A DNA stretch of 64,000 bases from Carya illinoinensis (Eukaryota > Streptophyta > Magnoliopsida > Fagales > Juglandaceae). Numbering within the stretch: position 1 is the stretch's first letter; each line of letters begins with the position of its first letter. Both the position numbers and the translations under genes were made by a program. The stretch is from assembly GCF_018687715.1 (NCBI RefSeq), contig NC_056758.1, positions 2,046,001 through 2,110,000 on the forward strand, in the 5' to 3' direction. A model generated the notes under the pieces. That model made no database searches, was not told the DNA's origin, and saw only the letters and a list, made by a program, of their open reading frames with translations. Positions 13,366 to 26,456 of the stretch are shown in pieces.

Positions 13366-16300
13366 ATGAACGAGGTCGACGACAAGGGCAGCTCTTGCTC
13401 CACAGGGGATTTGAACCTTTGCCCCATCTGCCTCGGCCCTTTCGTTCAAGATTCCTACCTTGATAAATGTTTCCGTATGTTTCTTATATCTTTTCTCTCT
13501 CTGTTTGGTTGCCGAGATAGTGAAGGAAATGAAAATCTAGAGGGTTCTTTTTAGACAATCATTATTGTTGGATTTTGAAACTTATCTATTACCTTAATTT
13601 TGGTTTCCAAATGATGAAAAATTGACATCTATTTAAGATTTCAATTTTTTTCTTCTTGATTTTTTCCTTCTTTTTTTTTTTTTGGCAATTAAATTGGCAT
13701 CACTGTAATAAGTTAAAGACTGTTGTTTGTTCAATCCCATGAGTTGGGTTTTTGCAAGACCTCTAAAATTGTTATATAAAGAAACCCTTTTCAGCTTTCT
13801 CTGCTTCTAATTGTTTGATTGAAAATTTGTTTGTATTTTATGTGAATTAATTTACGTCTTGTTTAAATTATTGAAGTTTAATTATCTGTTTAAGTTTCAT
13901 TTTTCCCAGCATGAAATAATTTCCTGAATTAATCTGATCAGGTAATGTTGTGGAAGTCATCGTGTGTAAAACAATACTAACATGGTAGACTCATTCTTAA
14001 GAGCATTGTGGTAGAATAAAACGCAATTCCACCGTCTTTGTAGAATGTGAGTTTTATGGTCTGCATAGTTTCGAAGCTGAGTAACTGACAAGAAACTAAT
14101 CACTTACTAAAAAAAATTGAAAGGAAATTAATCACCAACTGACCGCCCAAATGTCTGCAAAGGTCTTGGAGACGAAAGATGAACCGATTGCCAGATTTTT
14201 GTGGTGATATGCATGCATGCTTGTATGTGAATGTGGCGCTGATGGGAGTGGGGTTGACTAGAGAAACTAAAGCATTTGGTAACCTAGGTTAGGGTGGTTA
14301 GGTACATCTTTGCAGAATCATCACTGTTTACAATTACCAGTGTTCATATTAGAAGTCCACAGTTGTTTTCAACATTTTTCTAACCATGTCATGTTTCTTA
14401 ATTTTGTTGTCTATGCTTCAAGAATGTATAATGCTTGTTATTAATTTCCCAATTTGATGGGGAGTGAACATACTGCCTTCTTCCCCTGTAAGCATGAAGT
14501 TAGTGCAGGAAATTGCATTTAGTCTTTTATTAATCTTGGTAATTTTATTCATATGTTACAGATAAGTTTTGTTATACTTGCATTGTACAATGGACCAAAG
14601 TTGTTGCTGGCAAGCTCTCTCGCCCACTTCCCTCTGTAAAATGTCCCCTCTGCAAGGTTCAGTTTGATCTATTGTTCTTTCAGACTACTACACCCTGGTT
14701 GGGTTTTTTTTTTTTTTTTTTCTTTCTTTACCAGTTATTTTATTTTATTTTTTGGTTATGGCTTCCACCGGTTAAGGGTTTCATTCACAGATAGAAATAT
14801 GCACTCTAATGTCACAAATTATCATAATCATGCTTTTGTCTGTCTGGAAAAACTTCACAGATTGGTTCAGAATCGGTGACAAGATTATTATCACAAATTG
14901 ACACTAAACTTTTGTTTAATTTTCAGACAGAAAATTTTTCTATAATACATGGATATGATGGAAATTCTTTTCAACAGCATCCTATCAATCAGGATTTTGA
15001 GCATAGGTATCATCCTCTCAATTTATCTTCTTTTGTTTCTCCTTTTTTTATTTATTTTTTGCCTTTATGATATTTTTGATTGGTGCCTTCTTCTATGTTT
15101 TTAGATTCCTTTGTTTATGTTACTTCATGTAATGGTGCTACAGTTTTGTATTAACAAGAGGACACAAGTATAGATTACAGTGCTATTACTCTGAACCAGG
15201 TCTTATTTGGTTTCTTCTCATTCCTATCTGTTTGTTATTCTATTTCCTGATAAAGCCGTTGTTTCCCAATATTCACTTTTTAAAGCTACTGCATGTTCAA
15301 TCAGGTGTCGTAAGTGACATATTCAATGCATCACGGTATTGGAAGTCTCGTAAGTATCTTCAGCCAAACCGCTGGCTCCAAAGTTGGTTGAGAAGGGAAA
15401 TTCAAGCTCTGATGCAGGTCGTGTATAAACCAGTTTATTGTTTCCTTAATGTACATAGAAAATGTTTCAGTGTCCCTAGAATCTTCATGATTGAGTTCTA
15501 CATATCAATTAACATGGACCCTCATCTAGAAAGGTTGGCAGTATAATGAAAACTCTTGGAATCAAGTGTGATGTAGAAAAAACACTATAGGCATTTAGGT
15601 GTTTTATTTTCTAATTCAAATTCCTTGGGTGATTGCTCCAGTATAGGACATATATTTCAGTATATATTAAGGTCCTTTTTTGAATGCTTATTGGTTGTGT
15701 GAATATGTTCTCATTGAATCATCAGCTATAAATTTCTGTAAGTACGGGTACATCTTACAAAGTTGTTGAGTAAGTTTACTTTTTCTGCTTTCTAATGCAA
15801 CTACATAGTTTTGACTCCTGTTGAGTAACGGTTACCTTTTGCAACTTCATTTGTAGGAGGAAGATGTTGACGTTATTGTGCACCACATACTTGGTGTAAT
15901 TGACTCATTCGTATCACGGTAATAGTTTACTACTATCTGCATCTTAAACAGATTGAATATGAGTTGATAATGGAAAGCAATCATCTAATGTTCACAATTT
16001 ATTTGTCCTAGTTCTTTTCCTTCTTTGGATGGGATACAACAAAAGGTTTACCATGAAAGAATGATTATATTGGATGGTAATGACCCACAGTTAACACTCG
16101 AGTGCTGCACTTTTCAGGAATGAGCCAAAAAGTCATGTAAAAATTCCTGAAACAAAAGGAGAAGAGTTGAAGGCTTTAGTCTGTGACGCTGCAAGGCCCT
16201 TTCTAGGAGCAAGAACAGATCGATTTGTAAACGAGGTGGAACTATTTCTTGCTTCAGGTTTGAACATTGAAGCCTATGATGCAGTGTACATGCAGAGATT

Positions 16301-16415
16301 AGGTTGGAGTTTCCCTGGAGTCACCAGTAAGGCTTCTGAAGGAGCACATAGTGGACAGACAACTGTAATTCCATACCTGTATATCTTTGATGCTGACTCT
16401 GATGGACCTGATTAA
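13366..16415 (+). CDS. RING-finger E3 ubiquitin ligase, six exons (copy A, intact)
   Basis: Exons 13366-13474, 14562-14656, 14927-15006, 15315-15417, 15857-15918 and 16118-16415 join in phase to 248 residues. The RING is split by intron 1: LCPICLGPF and DKC in exon 1, then HKFCYTCIVQW and KCPLCK in exon 2, a C3HC4 pattern. The rest has no other named domain; it includes YWKSRKYLQPNRWLQSWLRR and, at the C terminus, DAARPFLGARTDRFVNEVEL and QRLGWSFPGVTS, a layout seen in an uncharacterised plant RING family that partly resembles Topors. Such proteins move ubiquitin from an E2 to a substrate. Exon 4 uses an acceptor inside GTAAG (before 15315), needed to avoid a stop. Copy B of exons 2-6 lies at 32730-34579. 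Confidence 0.85.
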
Positions 16416-16597
16416 ATAAAGTTCTTGCAATTTGTTATTTTTTTTTTCCATTCATTAATGTCTTGTTTTGTTTTCAAAATTGGACACAAGGAAAGAGCCC
16501 TGGAAAGATTTTAGGAGCGCCTCACTTGCGGGAAACTTGCCAAGGGCCTGTGCTCTGAGATTAGTCGGATACTGTTTTCATACACTCTATCCCAATA

Positions 16598-16634
<37 letters not shown>

Positions 16635-16734
16635 GTATATATATTTTAGGAGTGAACCCTGCATATTTTCCAGAGCCAATTAGACTGACTTCAATGGATG
16701 ATTGAAGTGATACAACATCCCATCTTGTTTGAAA

Positions 16735-17201
16735 AAAAATAAAGGGGGATAAGGTTTAAAAATTGACAAGGTTGTAATCTAAAAAGAAAAATGGATAAGG
16801 TTAAAAAATGGATAAGATTGTAATTAAAAAAAAAATTACTTATCATCCTCATATTTTATATACTATACATATTTTTATTTTTTTACAATAAATATATAGT
16901 ATATAAATAATAAATAGAATAATTTAATTAATTTAATAAAAATAAAAGAAAATAAAAAATAATATTAAAATATATAAAATATGTAGTGTATATTTCTTAA
17001 AATAATAATAATAATAAAAAAAATAAAAATTGATTACGTTAAAATCTTCAAATCACTTTTATTTGTTAAGAAATTTTTCTTGTCATTTTCACATTTCACA
17101 TATTATATTTATTTTTATTTTATTTTTTATTTTTTTTATAATAAATATATAGTGTGTGGATGATAAATAAAATAATTTAATTAGTTTAATATGAATAAAA
17201 T

Positions 17202-17232
<31 letters not shown>

Positions 17233-17275
17233 AAAGATAATATTTTAATATATAAAATGTATGGTGTTAGATGAC
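16735..17275. repeat. Two copies of an A/T-rich MITE-like sequence in the amidase-A promoter region
   Basis: Two similar A/T-rich blocks (about 16850-16990 and 17095-17270) share AATAAATATATAGT, AATAATTTAATTA and AATATATAAAAT. Copy B lacks them between its RING and amidase genes, so they came after the duplication or were lost there. They carry no coding signal. Confidence 0.5.
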
Positions 17276-17343
17276 GTGAAGTATTCTTTTTTATCTGTTT
17301 ATAACATACGGCATAGCATCCGCCAGAAAGTGTAGTAACGGAA

Positions 17344-20300
17344 ATGGCAAGAGACTCAGATTATGGAGCTTTCATGGAGAAGTTCCTGCTCCAACCAAGC
17401 TCTTCACCTCATGAGCTTCCCTTGAATTCCCTCACCTTTGCCATTAAAGACATGTGAGTCCGATTAACTTTACTTCCATTTCTTTGATTTTCATTGTACC
17501 ACCACTATTTCTTAAATTTCCCACGGACCAGACCGCGGTGTGTACGAGAAAAACTCAAAGAGAGGTTCTTGTTCTCGTTTTCGTTTGTTCTGAAACGTCT
17601 GTTAACTATAAGAATTGTTAATCTTTGTGTGTGGGTGGGTGGGGGACGTGTCTTATGTGTCCAATCATATATCGATTTTACATGAAAATCAAAGGCGAGT
17701 TGCTTGTTTCCCATGTTCCTTTGAACTCCTTGATCAGTTTAAGCATCGCACCGCGTTTAGTCCATTCTTTCTGAATTTTAAATGTTTGTCTGTGGAACTG
17801 GTGTGCCTGTCAGTGCCTATTCATATATTAATTTGAGCTTGTGGTATTTTTATGTATCTTTTTCTAGGGTGCATCCGAGCTTATGCAACGCTATTTTTCT
17901 GGCATCTGAAATTTGTCTCAGTTTCATCTGTTTTATCCACATTAGTTTGAATGTATGTGCAAGCAAGCTAGTGGATCTGTGCTGCTTTGCAATTTTTTAT
18001 TTTTTTTTAGTGCATCTTTGTTTTTTTATTAACTTCGATTTGGAAACAGATTTGATGTGGATGGATATGTGACTGGGTTTGGAAATCCTGACTGGTTGAG
18101 AACTCATGCGGCTGCCACATCAACAGCACCAGCCGTTTTGGCCGTGTTAAGGGGAGGTGCCACATGCATTGGTAAAACTGTCATGGATGAAATGGCATAC
18201 AGGTTAGCACTGAAAAAGCCAGTGACTTGATTGATTTTCTATAAACTTCTTTTTTTTCGTATAAAAAGTAAACATTCAATCCCACAAGTCATTGTAGATG
18301 TCTGTATTTTCTAAATGTCTAAAATAAGAAAAATGGGTGATTACACTTTTCATCCACAGACTATCATCTACTTTTCACTTTACGTTCTAAAACTAGCTAT
18401 ATTTTCCAACTTGCACCCTTGATTAAGATCTGACCATTGAGATGAACGAACAATAGGCCATGCGGCACAATCTTGATAGTCAAATTTGATTGGAGGCTTC
18501 AAAGTGAAACCTCTTGGTAATTAAGTGTGTAAGTTGAATTTCTTTTTTAGTTTAGAAAGCAAAATAAAACTTTGGTGTTAGTTTGTGAGTGAAAAGTGTA
18601 CCTCTTTGTCTGAGGTCTCTCTAATATAAACAGTTGTTTTTGTGCTTTGAAATGATATGAGCATGATGCTAAGTCAATTTTATTTCCTGTGGTTCACAAT
18701 TCCTTCCTAAATAGTTGTGGGCTCTCACTCATTTATTCATCTTTGAAAAATAGATCCTTGAATATTCACATCATTAATTCAAGACCATTTTTTGGCAGTA
18801 TAAATGGAGTAAACATACATTATGGAACACCTAGAAATCCATGTGTGCCTGATCGGATACCAGGAGGATCTTCCAGCGGGTCTGCTGTTGCAGTTGGTGC
18901 AAAGCTTGTAGATTTCGCCTTAGGTGAGTTTCTTTCATGAACAAGTCAAATGTTATTGGCTTGCCCTAACTAGATTGAACCAAATAGTTCTCTCTATCAT
19001 AGGAACCGACACTGGAGGAAGTGTAAGAGTACCTGCATCATATTGTGGAATTCTGGGGTTTCGGCCTTCACATGATGCCATCTCTACTGCTGGAGTTACT
19101 CCCATGGCACAAAGTTTTGATACAGTGGGTAAGGAACCAACTATGTGATGGCTTGATTCCTGTTTCTCTCACATTTAAATGTAACTAGAAAAACTCAGCT
19201 CTGCACCTGAAACTATTTCAAAACGGTGATGAAATTGTTAGCATTGGCACACTGATTTTTGAGAGATTTTGACAATGATGCAACAAAAATATGCATGTTG
19301 TTTAGTTTTTCTCAACTTCTCTCAAAATTTTCCTCTTTTTAATTCTCACAAATCATCCAGCCATCTTTGTCTGCTTTAGGGTGTATGTCTTTGTGTGTCT
19401 ATTTTTGTGTCTGTAGCCATTCATAATAACTTTCAATACTTCTGAATAACAGAGTTTAAACATTCAGAGGTGGTAATTCTAGAAGCATTTAGGCTGTACT
19501 CTAAATGATAAAAACATATAAAGTATTCTTCATCAAATAGACCAGCCAATTTCTGCTATTTTTTGTTTAAAAGTGTGGTATAGCGATGATGTCTTCCACT
19601 TCTAGGTCCTACTGGTATTGAACTAATTCTAGTGGGACTGAAGCCATTGATGCATACCACATGTCCTATAACTAGAGATATGGGACACATGGAAAATTTC
19701 CAAGGGTCCAATTCCAGTGGTTGGACCCTGTATGAAAATCTTTTTTTTGTTTTTTTTTTTTGTCCTTTTGGCACCTCATTCCTTTGACACCTACGTTTCA
19801 TCCAGGATGGTTTGCCAGGAACCCTGTCATTTTGAATAAAGTTGGACGAGTACTATTGAATTTACCAGATGTGGATCCTATTAGTCCCACTCAGATAATT
19901 ATTGCCGAGGATTGTTTCCAGCTTTCAACTATTCCAAGTGATCGAGTTTCTCAACCTCTTATTAAATCAGTGGAAAAGTTATTTGGGGGTAAGTGCGTTG
20001 ACCATGTGAATCTGTCATCTACCTAGTTTTGTTATTTGGGAGAAATTTAAACATCCCATAAATTCTAGATAACTCCATCCTTTGTGGTTTTTTCCCTCTC
20101 AGCAATTCCATCCCAAGTCTTGGCAAACCAAAAAAAAAAAAAAAAAAAAACCTCCATCCCAAGTACTCAATGTCACAACATGTTTTCATTAATACTGCAG
20201 GTCATCTTTTAAAGCATGCAATCCTAGGGGACTATGTCAAGGACAAAGTTCCAAGCTTAAAACCTTTCTTGAGTGGAGGAAAGGCAGATCAAGAGCATAA

Positions 20301-21651
20301 TATACCACCTTTAGCTGCACTTTCAAGTGCCAGGCAGTTACTTCAGAGGTGCAGATTGTCACCCACTCAATTGATTCAATCAACTTGAACAATAGTGATA
20401 TTGGTCTGGATCATGCTAGATAAAGATACTGTCCTTTTATAAACATTGCTCCTGAACTAGTTAACATTTCAAAGTATAGGTATGAATTCAAGATTAACCA
20501 TGGCGAGTGGGTTTCTACTGTAAAACCTGATCTGGGTCCTGAGATATCAGAGCGGGTATTGGCAGCCCTTAAGACAACTGATGTCAATGTGGATATCTGC
20601 CACTCAGTAAAGACTGAATTACGGGCCGCTCTTATTGCTCTTCTAGGGGTACACTCTCTTTCTCATCCTCTGAATGTTTTTATGAGATTATATGTATGTG
20701 CTTAGATACATGCATGTATGCCTCTTAGTAGGAGACGCCATTATATGTGTTTTGTGCTCTAGATGAAAATCAAGCGAGTATGCTACATCCAGCCTATTTC
20801 CTGGAGATGTCATTCCAAAGTAGATGTGGAATATTTTCTTGAAGAATTGCACAATATTTAAACGAATAACTATACTGAATTGCGGCAAAAAATAATAGTA
20901 AAAAATGAATTTTCAGTATGTTTTTTGTCATATTCCACATGTACCTAATGGAGTTTTAAAACTCCTCCCTAAATTTTGAAGAGTGGTGAGAGTTGTAGGA
21001 TGACAAATTTTAAAGTATAGTGGTGGCATTCGGTATGATTCCTTGTTTGCATTTCAAAATGGAGCAACTTATTAAAGAATAGTCTACCATATCTGCATCT
21101 CCCTTCACTTTGCTCTCATTAGAAACTTACTAGCAACAGAAATAGTGACTCCATGAGTCCATCTCTGATTTATGCACTAACCGTTTTCTGCTATCTTGAC
21201 TAACATTTCTGAATGATGATGATTATTCAGGATTTTGGTGTCCTTGCAATCCCCACAGTTCCAGGGCCTCCACCAAAATTACAAACAGATCCAGCTCCAT
21301 TGGAAGCATTCTGCGCAAAAGCTTTTAGCTTGCTCTCGATTGCTGGGTTATCCGGATTCTGCCAGGTTCTCTCTCTCTCTCTCTGCGCGTGTGTATGTGT
21401 GCACCCGGGGTTGCAATTGAGACGTGAAAATTTTACTTTTTCCTTGTTTATGCATAATCTTTTGGACATCCACAAAACTTGTTTCTGCAAATCTACAGGT
21501 GAGCATACCACTAGGGCTGTATGATAATCTTCCTGTGGCAATATCCTTGTTGGCCAAACATGGTTCAGATGGGTTCCTGCTTAATCTTGTTAAAACTTTG
21601 TATGACACTCTCGAAAAAGAGGTTGGAATTGCTGAGAGAACGAGTTACTGA
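17344..21651 (+). CDS. AMI1: AMI1-type amidase (indole-3-acetamide hydrolase), copy A, nine exons
   Basis: Exons 17344-17453, 18050-18202, 18799-18923, 19003-19128, 19806-19988, 20201-20348, 20480-20648, 21231-21365 and 21499-21651 join in phase to 433 residues. The amidase-signature triad is visible: Lys35 in TFAIKD, the cis-serine in [11 protein letters not shown] (near Ser112) and nucleophile Ser136 in [35 protein letters not shown] and [12 protein letters not shown] also fit Arabidopsis AMI1, which converts indole-3-acetamide to auxin in the cytoplasm; length fits. There is no transit peptide. Copy B is at 35373-39843. Some residues appear derived here: Cys in LEAFCAKAF and Leu in AGLSGFCQ, where copy B has Arg and Val as in most AMI1. 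Confidence 0.92.
20107..20164. repeat. 34-nt poly-A insertion with 12-bp target duplication in an amidase-A intron
   Basis: TCCATCCCAAGT occurs at 20107-20118 and 20153-20164 and brackets CTTGGCAAACC, 21 A and CC. Copy B has the single empty site (38281-38292). This is the signature of a very short retroposed insertion. Confidence 0.8.
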
Positions 21652-22503
21652 ACTCTGCCTCATCTGATCATGGTCTCGTCCTCTAATATTTAATTGTAAG
21701 TCCTATATCCTGCTCAAAATATATTATTGAAGGCTTTCTAAATCTGTCTTTCAAGTGCAGAAGCATCAAAGTATTACAAGGATGAGTTCCAAGGTCATTT
21801 CCACAGGGACAACAATGTTCAAGAAGAGCAAGCATATAATAAGTTACGTTTGTGTGAGGAACTTGTTTGTGAAAGGGCTATCTACACAGCCAATAAGAGA
21901 AACAAGAAAAGTATGTTTGTGTAATGTTCATGAAGAGCAAGCATATGATAAGTTGCATTTGTGTGAGGAACTTGTTTGTGAAAGGGCTATTTACACAGCT
22001 AATAAGAGAAAGAAGAAAAGTATGTTTGTGTACTGATATGGAGTGTTGTATTAATGAAGAATGGTTAAGATCTTTTCTCTAGTTTTTTAAAGAATGATTT
22101 TCTGAGTGCTTGTAAATTAAAAGAAATGAGAAAAGAAATGAATGCTAGAGAAATGGGTGCAAGAAATTAGAAATTGCAGAAAAATTAACACCAATGAAGC
22201 AAGATATCAAACACCTAGGCTACAAGCATGTTTTCTCCTTTTCCACACTCTGATTAGATTTTCTAACTTTATTACTCAATTGTTAATCTAGTCTAAGTTT
22301 TAACAATCGAAAAATGAGAAAAATAAGTCCAGATTTCCAGTCTTTTAAGTATCCATAAAATGCAAATCAATCTAACACACATGCCAACCATGAGAAATTT
22401 TCAAGAAATTACCAAGTTTCTATTGTGCCTTGCGTCAACAGTAGAACAAGAAGTTTCTGGTTTGACTTCTGTCAACAAAAATTAACTTGCAAAATTATGA
22501 AAT
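21652..22503 (+). other. Copy A-specific segment with a 110-bp tandem duplication
   Basis: A 110-bp unit is repeated at 21813-21922 and 21923-22032. Both units keep one coding-like frame (QAYNKLRLCEELVCERAIYT and QAYDKLHLCEELVCERAIYT) that ends in a stop after MFV or MFVY. A possible splice acceptor (TTCAAGTGCAG) precedes it at about 21762. I do not recognise the protein. Because 110 is not a multiple of three, the two units are not in one frame. From about 21728 copy B has no counterpart. Confidence 0.45.
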
Positions 22504-22726
22504 TGTTATAAATTATCTTTAATTGTATGACCACATTTATCTAGTCGTCAAATGCATAGTGCATAGTGCTAGCATAGTGAGCTAGCATAGTCCCCTTTGT
22601 ACGCCTATATATATCGTTGAATTTTTTAAGAAATTAATAAGTTTGATAATAGATCAATAAGAAAATCTCGTCTCTCGCTCTCTCTCAATCTTGAAACTCT
22701 ATCTTTATTTTGATTGATTTACAACA
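22504..22726 (+). repeat. 5' LTR of the second copia element
   Basis: Begins TGTTATAAA, ends TTTACAACA. It contains a CCTATATATATCG TATA-like stretch, and its CT-rich end precedes the primer site. Confidence 0.9.
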
Positions 22727-22741
22727 CGTTATCAGCACGAT
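22727..22741 (+). other. Primer-binding region of the second copia element
   Basis: CGTTATCAGCACGAT directly follows the LTR end, a pattern common next to 5' LTRs of plant copia elements of this lineage. Confidence 0.6.
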
Positions 22742-22936
22742 TGAGTTTCTCTAATCCTCATCAAAATTAGGTTCTGTACTTCTTCCCCAGAACAGAAAGA
22801 GACAGAGAGTTCCAAATCTCCCACCAAACATGGTTGGGAAAGTCGAACCCATCTGAATTTCTTTATGGGTCTTACGAATCTTGAATTTCCAAGTACCCAA
22901 CATAGTAGATCTATTAGCTTGAATTGTCGACAGACC

Positions 22937-23077
22937 TTCGAACACGAAGTGTTTGCCATCAAGCCACTCAGTCTTGGCCGTAATGCTAAGGGGTGAGATA
23001 TCGCTGTTCCAACCTGAAGATCTTAATTTCTCGTATGGAACGAGTCCAGCCCATATCAGACCCAAGATCCTCCTCAA
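22937..23077 (-). pseudogene. Cyclophilin-like fragment, antisense inside the copia element
   Basis: The minus strand reads AKTEWLDGKHFVFE at about 22937-22978, very close to the cyclophilin core motif KTEWLDGKHVVFG. The flanks are much less similar. Cyclophilins are peptidyl-prolyl isomerases. The match is about 14 residues long, so a captured and decayed host fragment is likely but not proven; chance cannot be excluded without a search. Confidence 0.4.
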
Positions 23078-26000
23078 CGGTCCTCTCCATCGAGTGCCTC
23101 AAAGGCAGCTCCAAAGCCGGTTCAGCTTGCTGACATCGCTCGGTTCACCAGTGCGTCCCTGCGCTCATTCCCAACAATTGACCTCACATGTGGAGTAGAC
23201 AAGGCCAGGTCCAGCGATCTTAGCACAGTGGTGTGGCTGGCCGAGGCTTGGGTGGTGCGGCGGCGTGATGGGGCAACGGACGTCGCTCAGGCGTGGGGCT
23301 TGTCGCCGGCAAGCAACCCCTAGACGGACCAACTCCGAACCGAGAGAAGAAACGTGGCAGCCTGTTGATCGCAAAACCCAACTACAAAAGGGCGTACGTA
23401 ACTCAGAGTCAACAACTGAAACTTCAGGGAGACGGACACACGTGAAGGAGCTTGATTCTGCTCCAGGGACGTGCTAAGGAAAACGACGACGATAACTTCA
23501 CTAGCGACAGCTTCAGATCTGGAACAAAGATCTTCTGAATCTGGCAACACCCAAATAAATCACTGGCTGTGAGGAAGGCAGCTGCGAGCTTTAAATCCGT
23601 ATCTGGAATAGCTAATAAGATCAAAATGGCATACACAATGCTCACCCTCCCAGCCTGGCAAAAAAAAAAAAAATGTCAAAAGCGTGGGGCTTGTTGGCAA
23701 TATTTTAAAAATAAAACATAAAATAAAAATAATGAAAGAGAGAGCAAGGGACAGGACCCCTTGTTATTAAAAAATAAAAAAATAAAAAAAAAATTAAAGT
23801 TGGGAAAGCGTTTGGTTTTTGTAAAAAGAAAGATAGATGAAGAGGACAAGTAGGTCCCATGGGAGTGGCAAGTTGTTGTTCTAGATTGATGCAAGCTGTC
23901 CAACTACTTTTATTATTCCAAGAAGACATTATCTTAAAATATAGGAAGTTCTCTTGCATGACCACAGACTGCGGGTCCGGGAAGAAAAAGAATGGAGAAA
24001 CTTGAAAAGAGGACAACAATAATGGGCTGCTTATCATCCTCTAGTCAAAAATGGCTGTCGTTTCTAATTATTTGGCCTAATCTTTAACGTAGATAGTATA
24101 TATTACCAAAATCTAATTGCAAGAAAAGTCTTTCTTTTCTTTTTCTTTTTGGTACAGGTTTCCTTTTGAGACGTGATGATGATGATGGTGGTGAATTAAT
24201 TTTTCTTCTCATCAAAAGCTTTTCTACTCATATGATGTTGGACATCAATTTAAATACAAGTTTTATTTATTGATGATATGATTTATCTGAGAATGGAAAT
24301 GGAGCATCCTTGAAGGATCGTCCTAAATCAATAACAGCTTTTGAGTATCTCATAGTTTAAATGATTGATACTTGTACTAAAAGCTCATTATGATTTATGC
24401 ACCTGAAGTTGCATAATTGAAATGGTGGAAAGAATATATATTTGAATGAACATTTCGAATGTGCTCCTGAAGTAGCAATATCGAGTATGCTCCTGAAGTA
24501 GTAATATAAAATGCAAACGTTCACAATATATTCTAAATTTATATCTAGTCTTTCAGTGACTGAGTAAAATAATGAGCTTTTGATAAGAATCATTAGTCAC
24601 GTCTTACTAGATCTATATCATTCCCTGAAGTGAATGATAATGAATTTATATCATTCTATTCCCTGAAGTGAAAAGAATGATGCGTTTCATTCAAAGAAAC
24701 TAAGAGATTGAACGTGATAATGAATATCTTTTCGGGCCAAAAGCTCGTATTGGAAAAGCTGTAAGCTTTCTATTTGAGATAATATTATACAAATTATTGA
24801 ATCAAATATTATGATGCATCAAAAGGTGATATGATTTAAAATATTTGTATCATTTATGGTTATCTTGATCATCCAAAATCAATTACGATAAGTCGAATGA
24901 TTTTCATATGGACGTCCATAAAAGAACCAGAAGATTCTTTTACTATAAAGTCTTACCACCAGAAGTGGAAAGAAAAATTTGCTTGAAGCAAATAAGATGA
25001 AATAATTCGACGTTATCTTGATTATCATAAGTGAATCAGAAGTTCAGATGATAATTAAATTATGGATGCAATAAGATAAAAATGTATCATATTCTAGCTG
25101 CTAAAATCCCAGCGAGGATTGAAGTCCCTGTAGGAGAATTAAGAAATTCAGCAGTCTAAAAACATGTATAAAGACATGTGAGACTTATTGATACAAAAGA
25201 TAGAGTATCTCAAAAGAGAAAAGCACAAATAATTTGGTGCTCCTGAAGAGGCCATACCCACAAAACAAGCAATAAAGTTCATCCAGATTTTCTGTATAAA
25301 ATTCTCCTATATAAACTCTTGAAGAGTACAAATCTCCTGGAGAGGTTTTTCATGAAAATGTCTTTCCTTGAAAAGGGACAGGTACCTGAAAATAACGAGA
25401 TATCGTTACATTTCATGAATAATGGAGAAATTATGGATAGAAATAAAATCGTTGTTGACAACGTATATCCATATGAGATGGCAATTGACATTACCAGAAG
25501 TAATGGAAAAAGTGAATCAAGAACCGTCGAAGAATACGACGTAAAATATTGGCCAAATTTGAAAGAAACAATTCCTGTAGAATTGATTCACTAGTAAAAT
25601 ATGATGCATAGGGACTTATAGTCCAAACACCTAAAAATGTGATGCTTGTTGAATGTCAGTGGGTATTTATGAAAAGGAAATAAAAATGTGATATATAAAT
25701 CACGAGTCAGTTTCTCAATTCCTGCAGAATTGATATCACTAAATAAAATGTGGTAAATATGGACTTGAAGTCCAAACACCTAAAGAGGTGATTTTTGTTA
25801 AATATCAGTAGATATTTATATACATGATATAAAAAGCCTGAAGTTTTTAATATGAAAATGTGATATAGAAATCACAAGTTAGTTTCTCGAAGAAACAATA
25901 TTGATATGATTTTAAAATGGTTGAAATCATATTGAGATTTTTATTAGCTTGAAAGTTACCGAGAGTTTGGATATGCATGATTAACTGCATATTTATATGG

Positions 26001-26456
26001 ATCATTGGATCATGATATATATATATGAAAATCCCTGAAGGATAGAAAATGTCTGAAACTTCTAATATGAATACATCTGGAAATATGTATTCTATCAAGT
26101 TTCAAAGATCCTTATATGATCTAAAGCAATCCAAACGCAAATGAAAACAAGCTATTATTGCAGTGTATATATATGATTTAAATGTCATTGAGGTCCCAGA
26201 AGAGCTCATAAAAACTGCACATATTTGAAATATAAATCTGAAACCCTTGCAGTTTCAAGGGGAAGATGGATGATATTATTAGTCATGAAATACCATTTTT
26301 TAATACAATTAATATTTCAGATTCATATTATGGGTTTGATATGAAGTGTGCATTATTAAAGAAGAAATGAAAGGGAGCACACAGAACATCTACCAAAAGA
26401 TAGAAACACAAATATGAATATTTGTGAAATATTATTTTATTATCTTGAAGCAAGAA

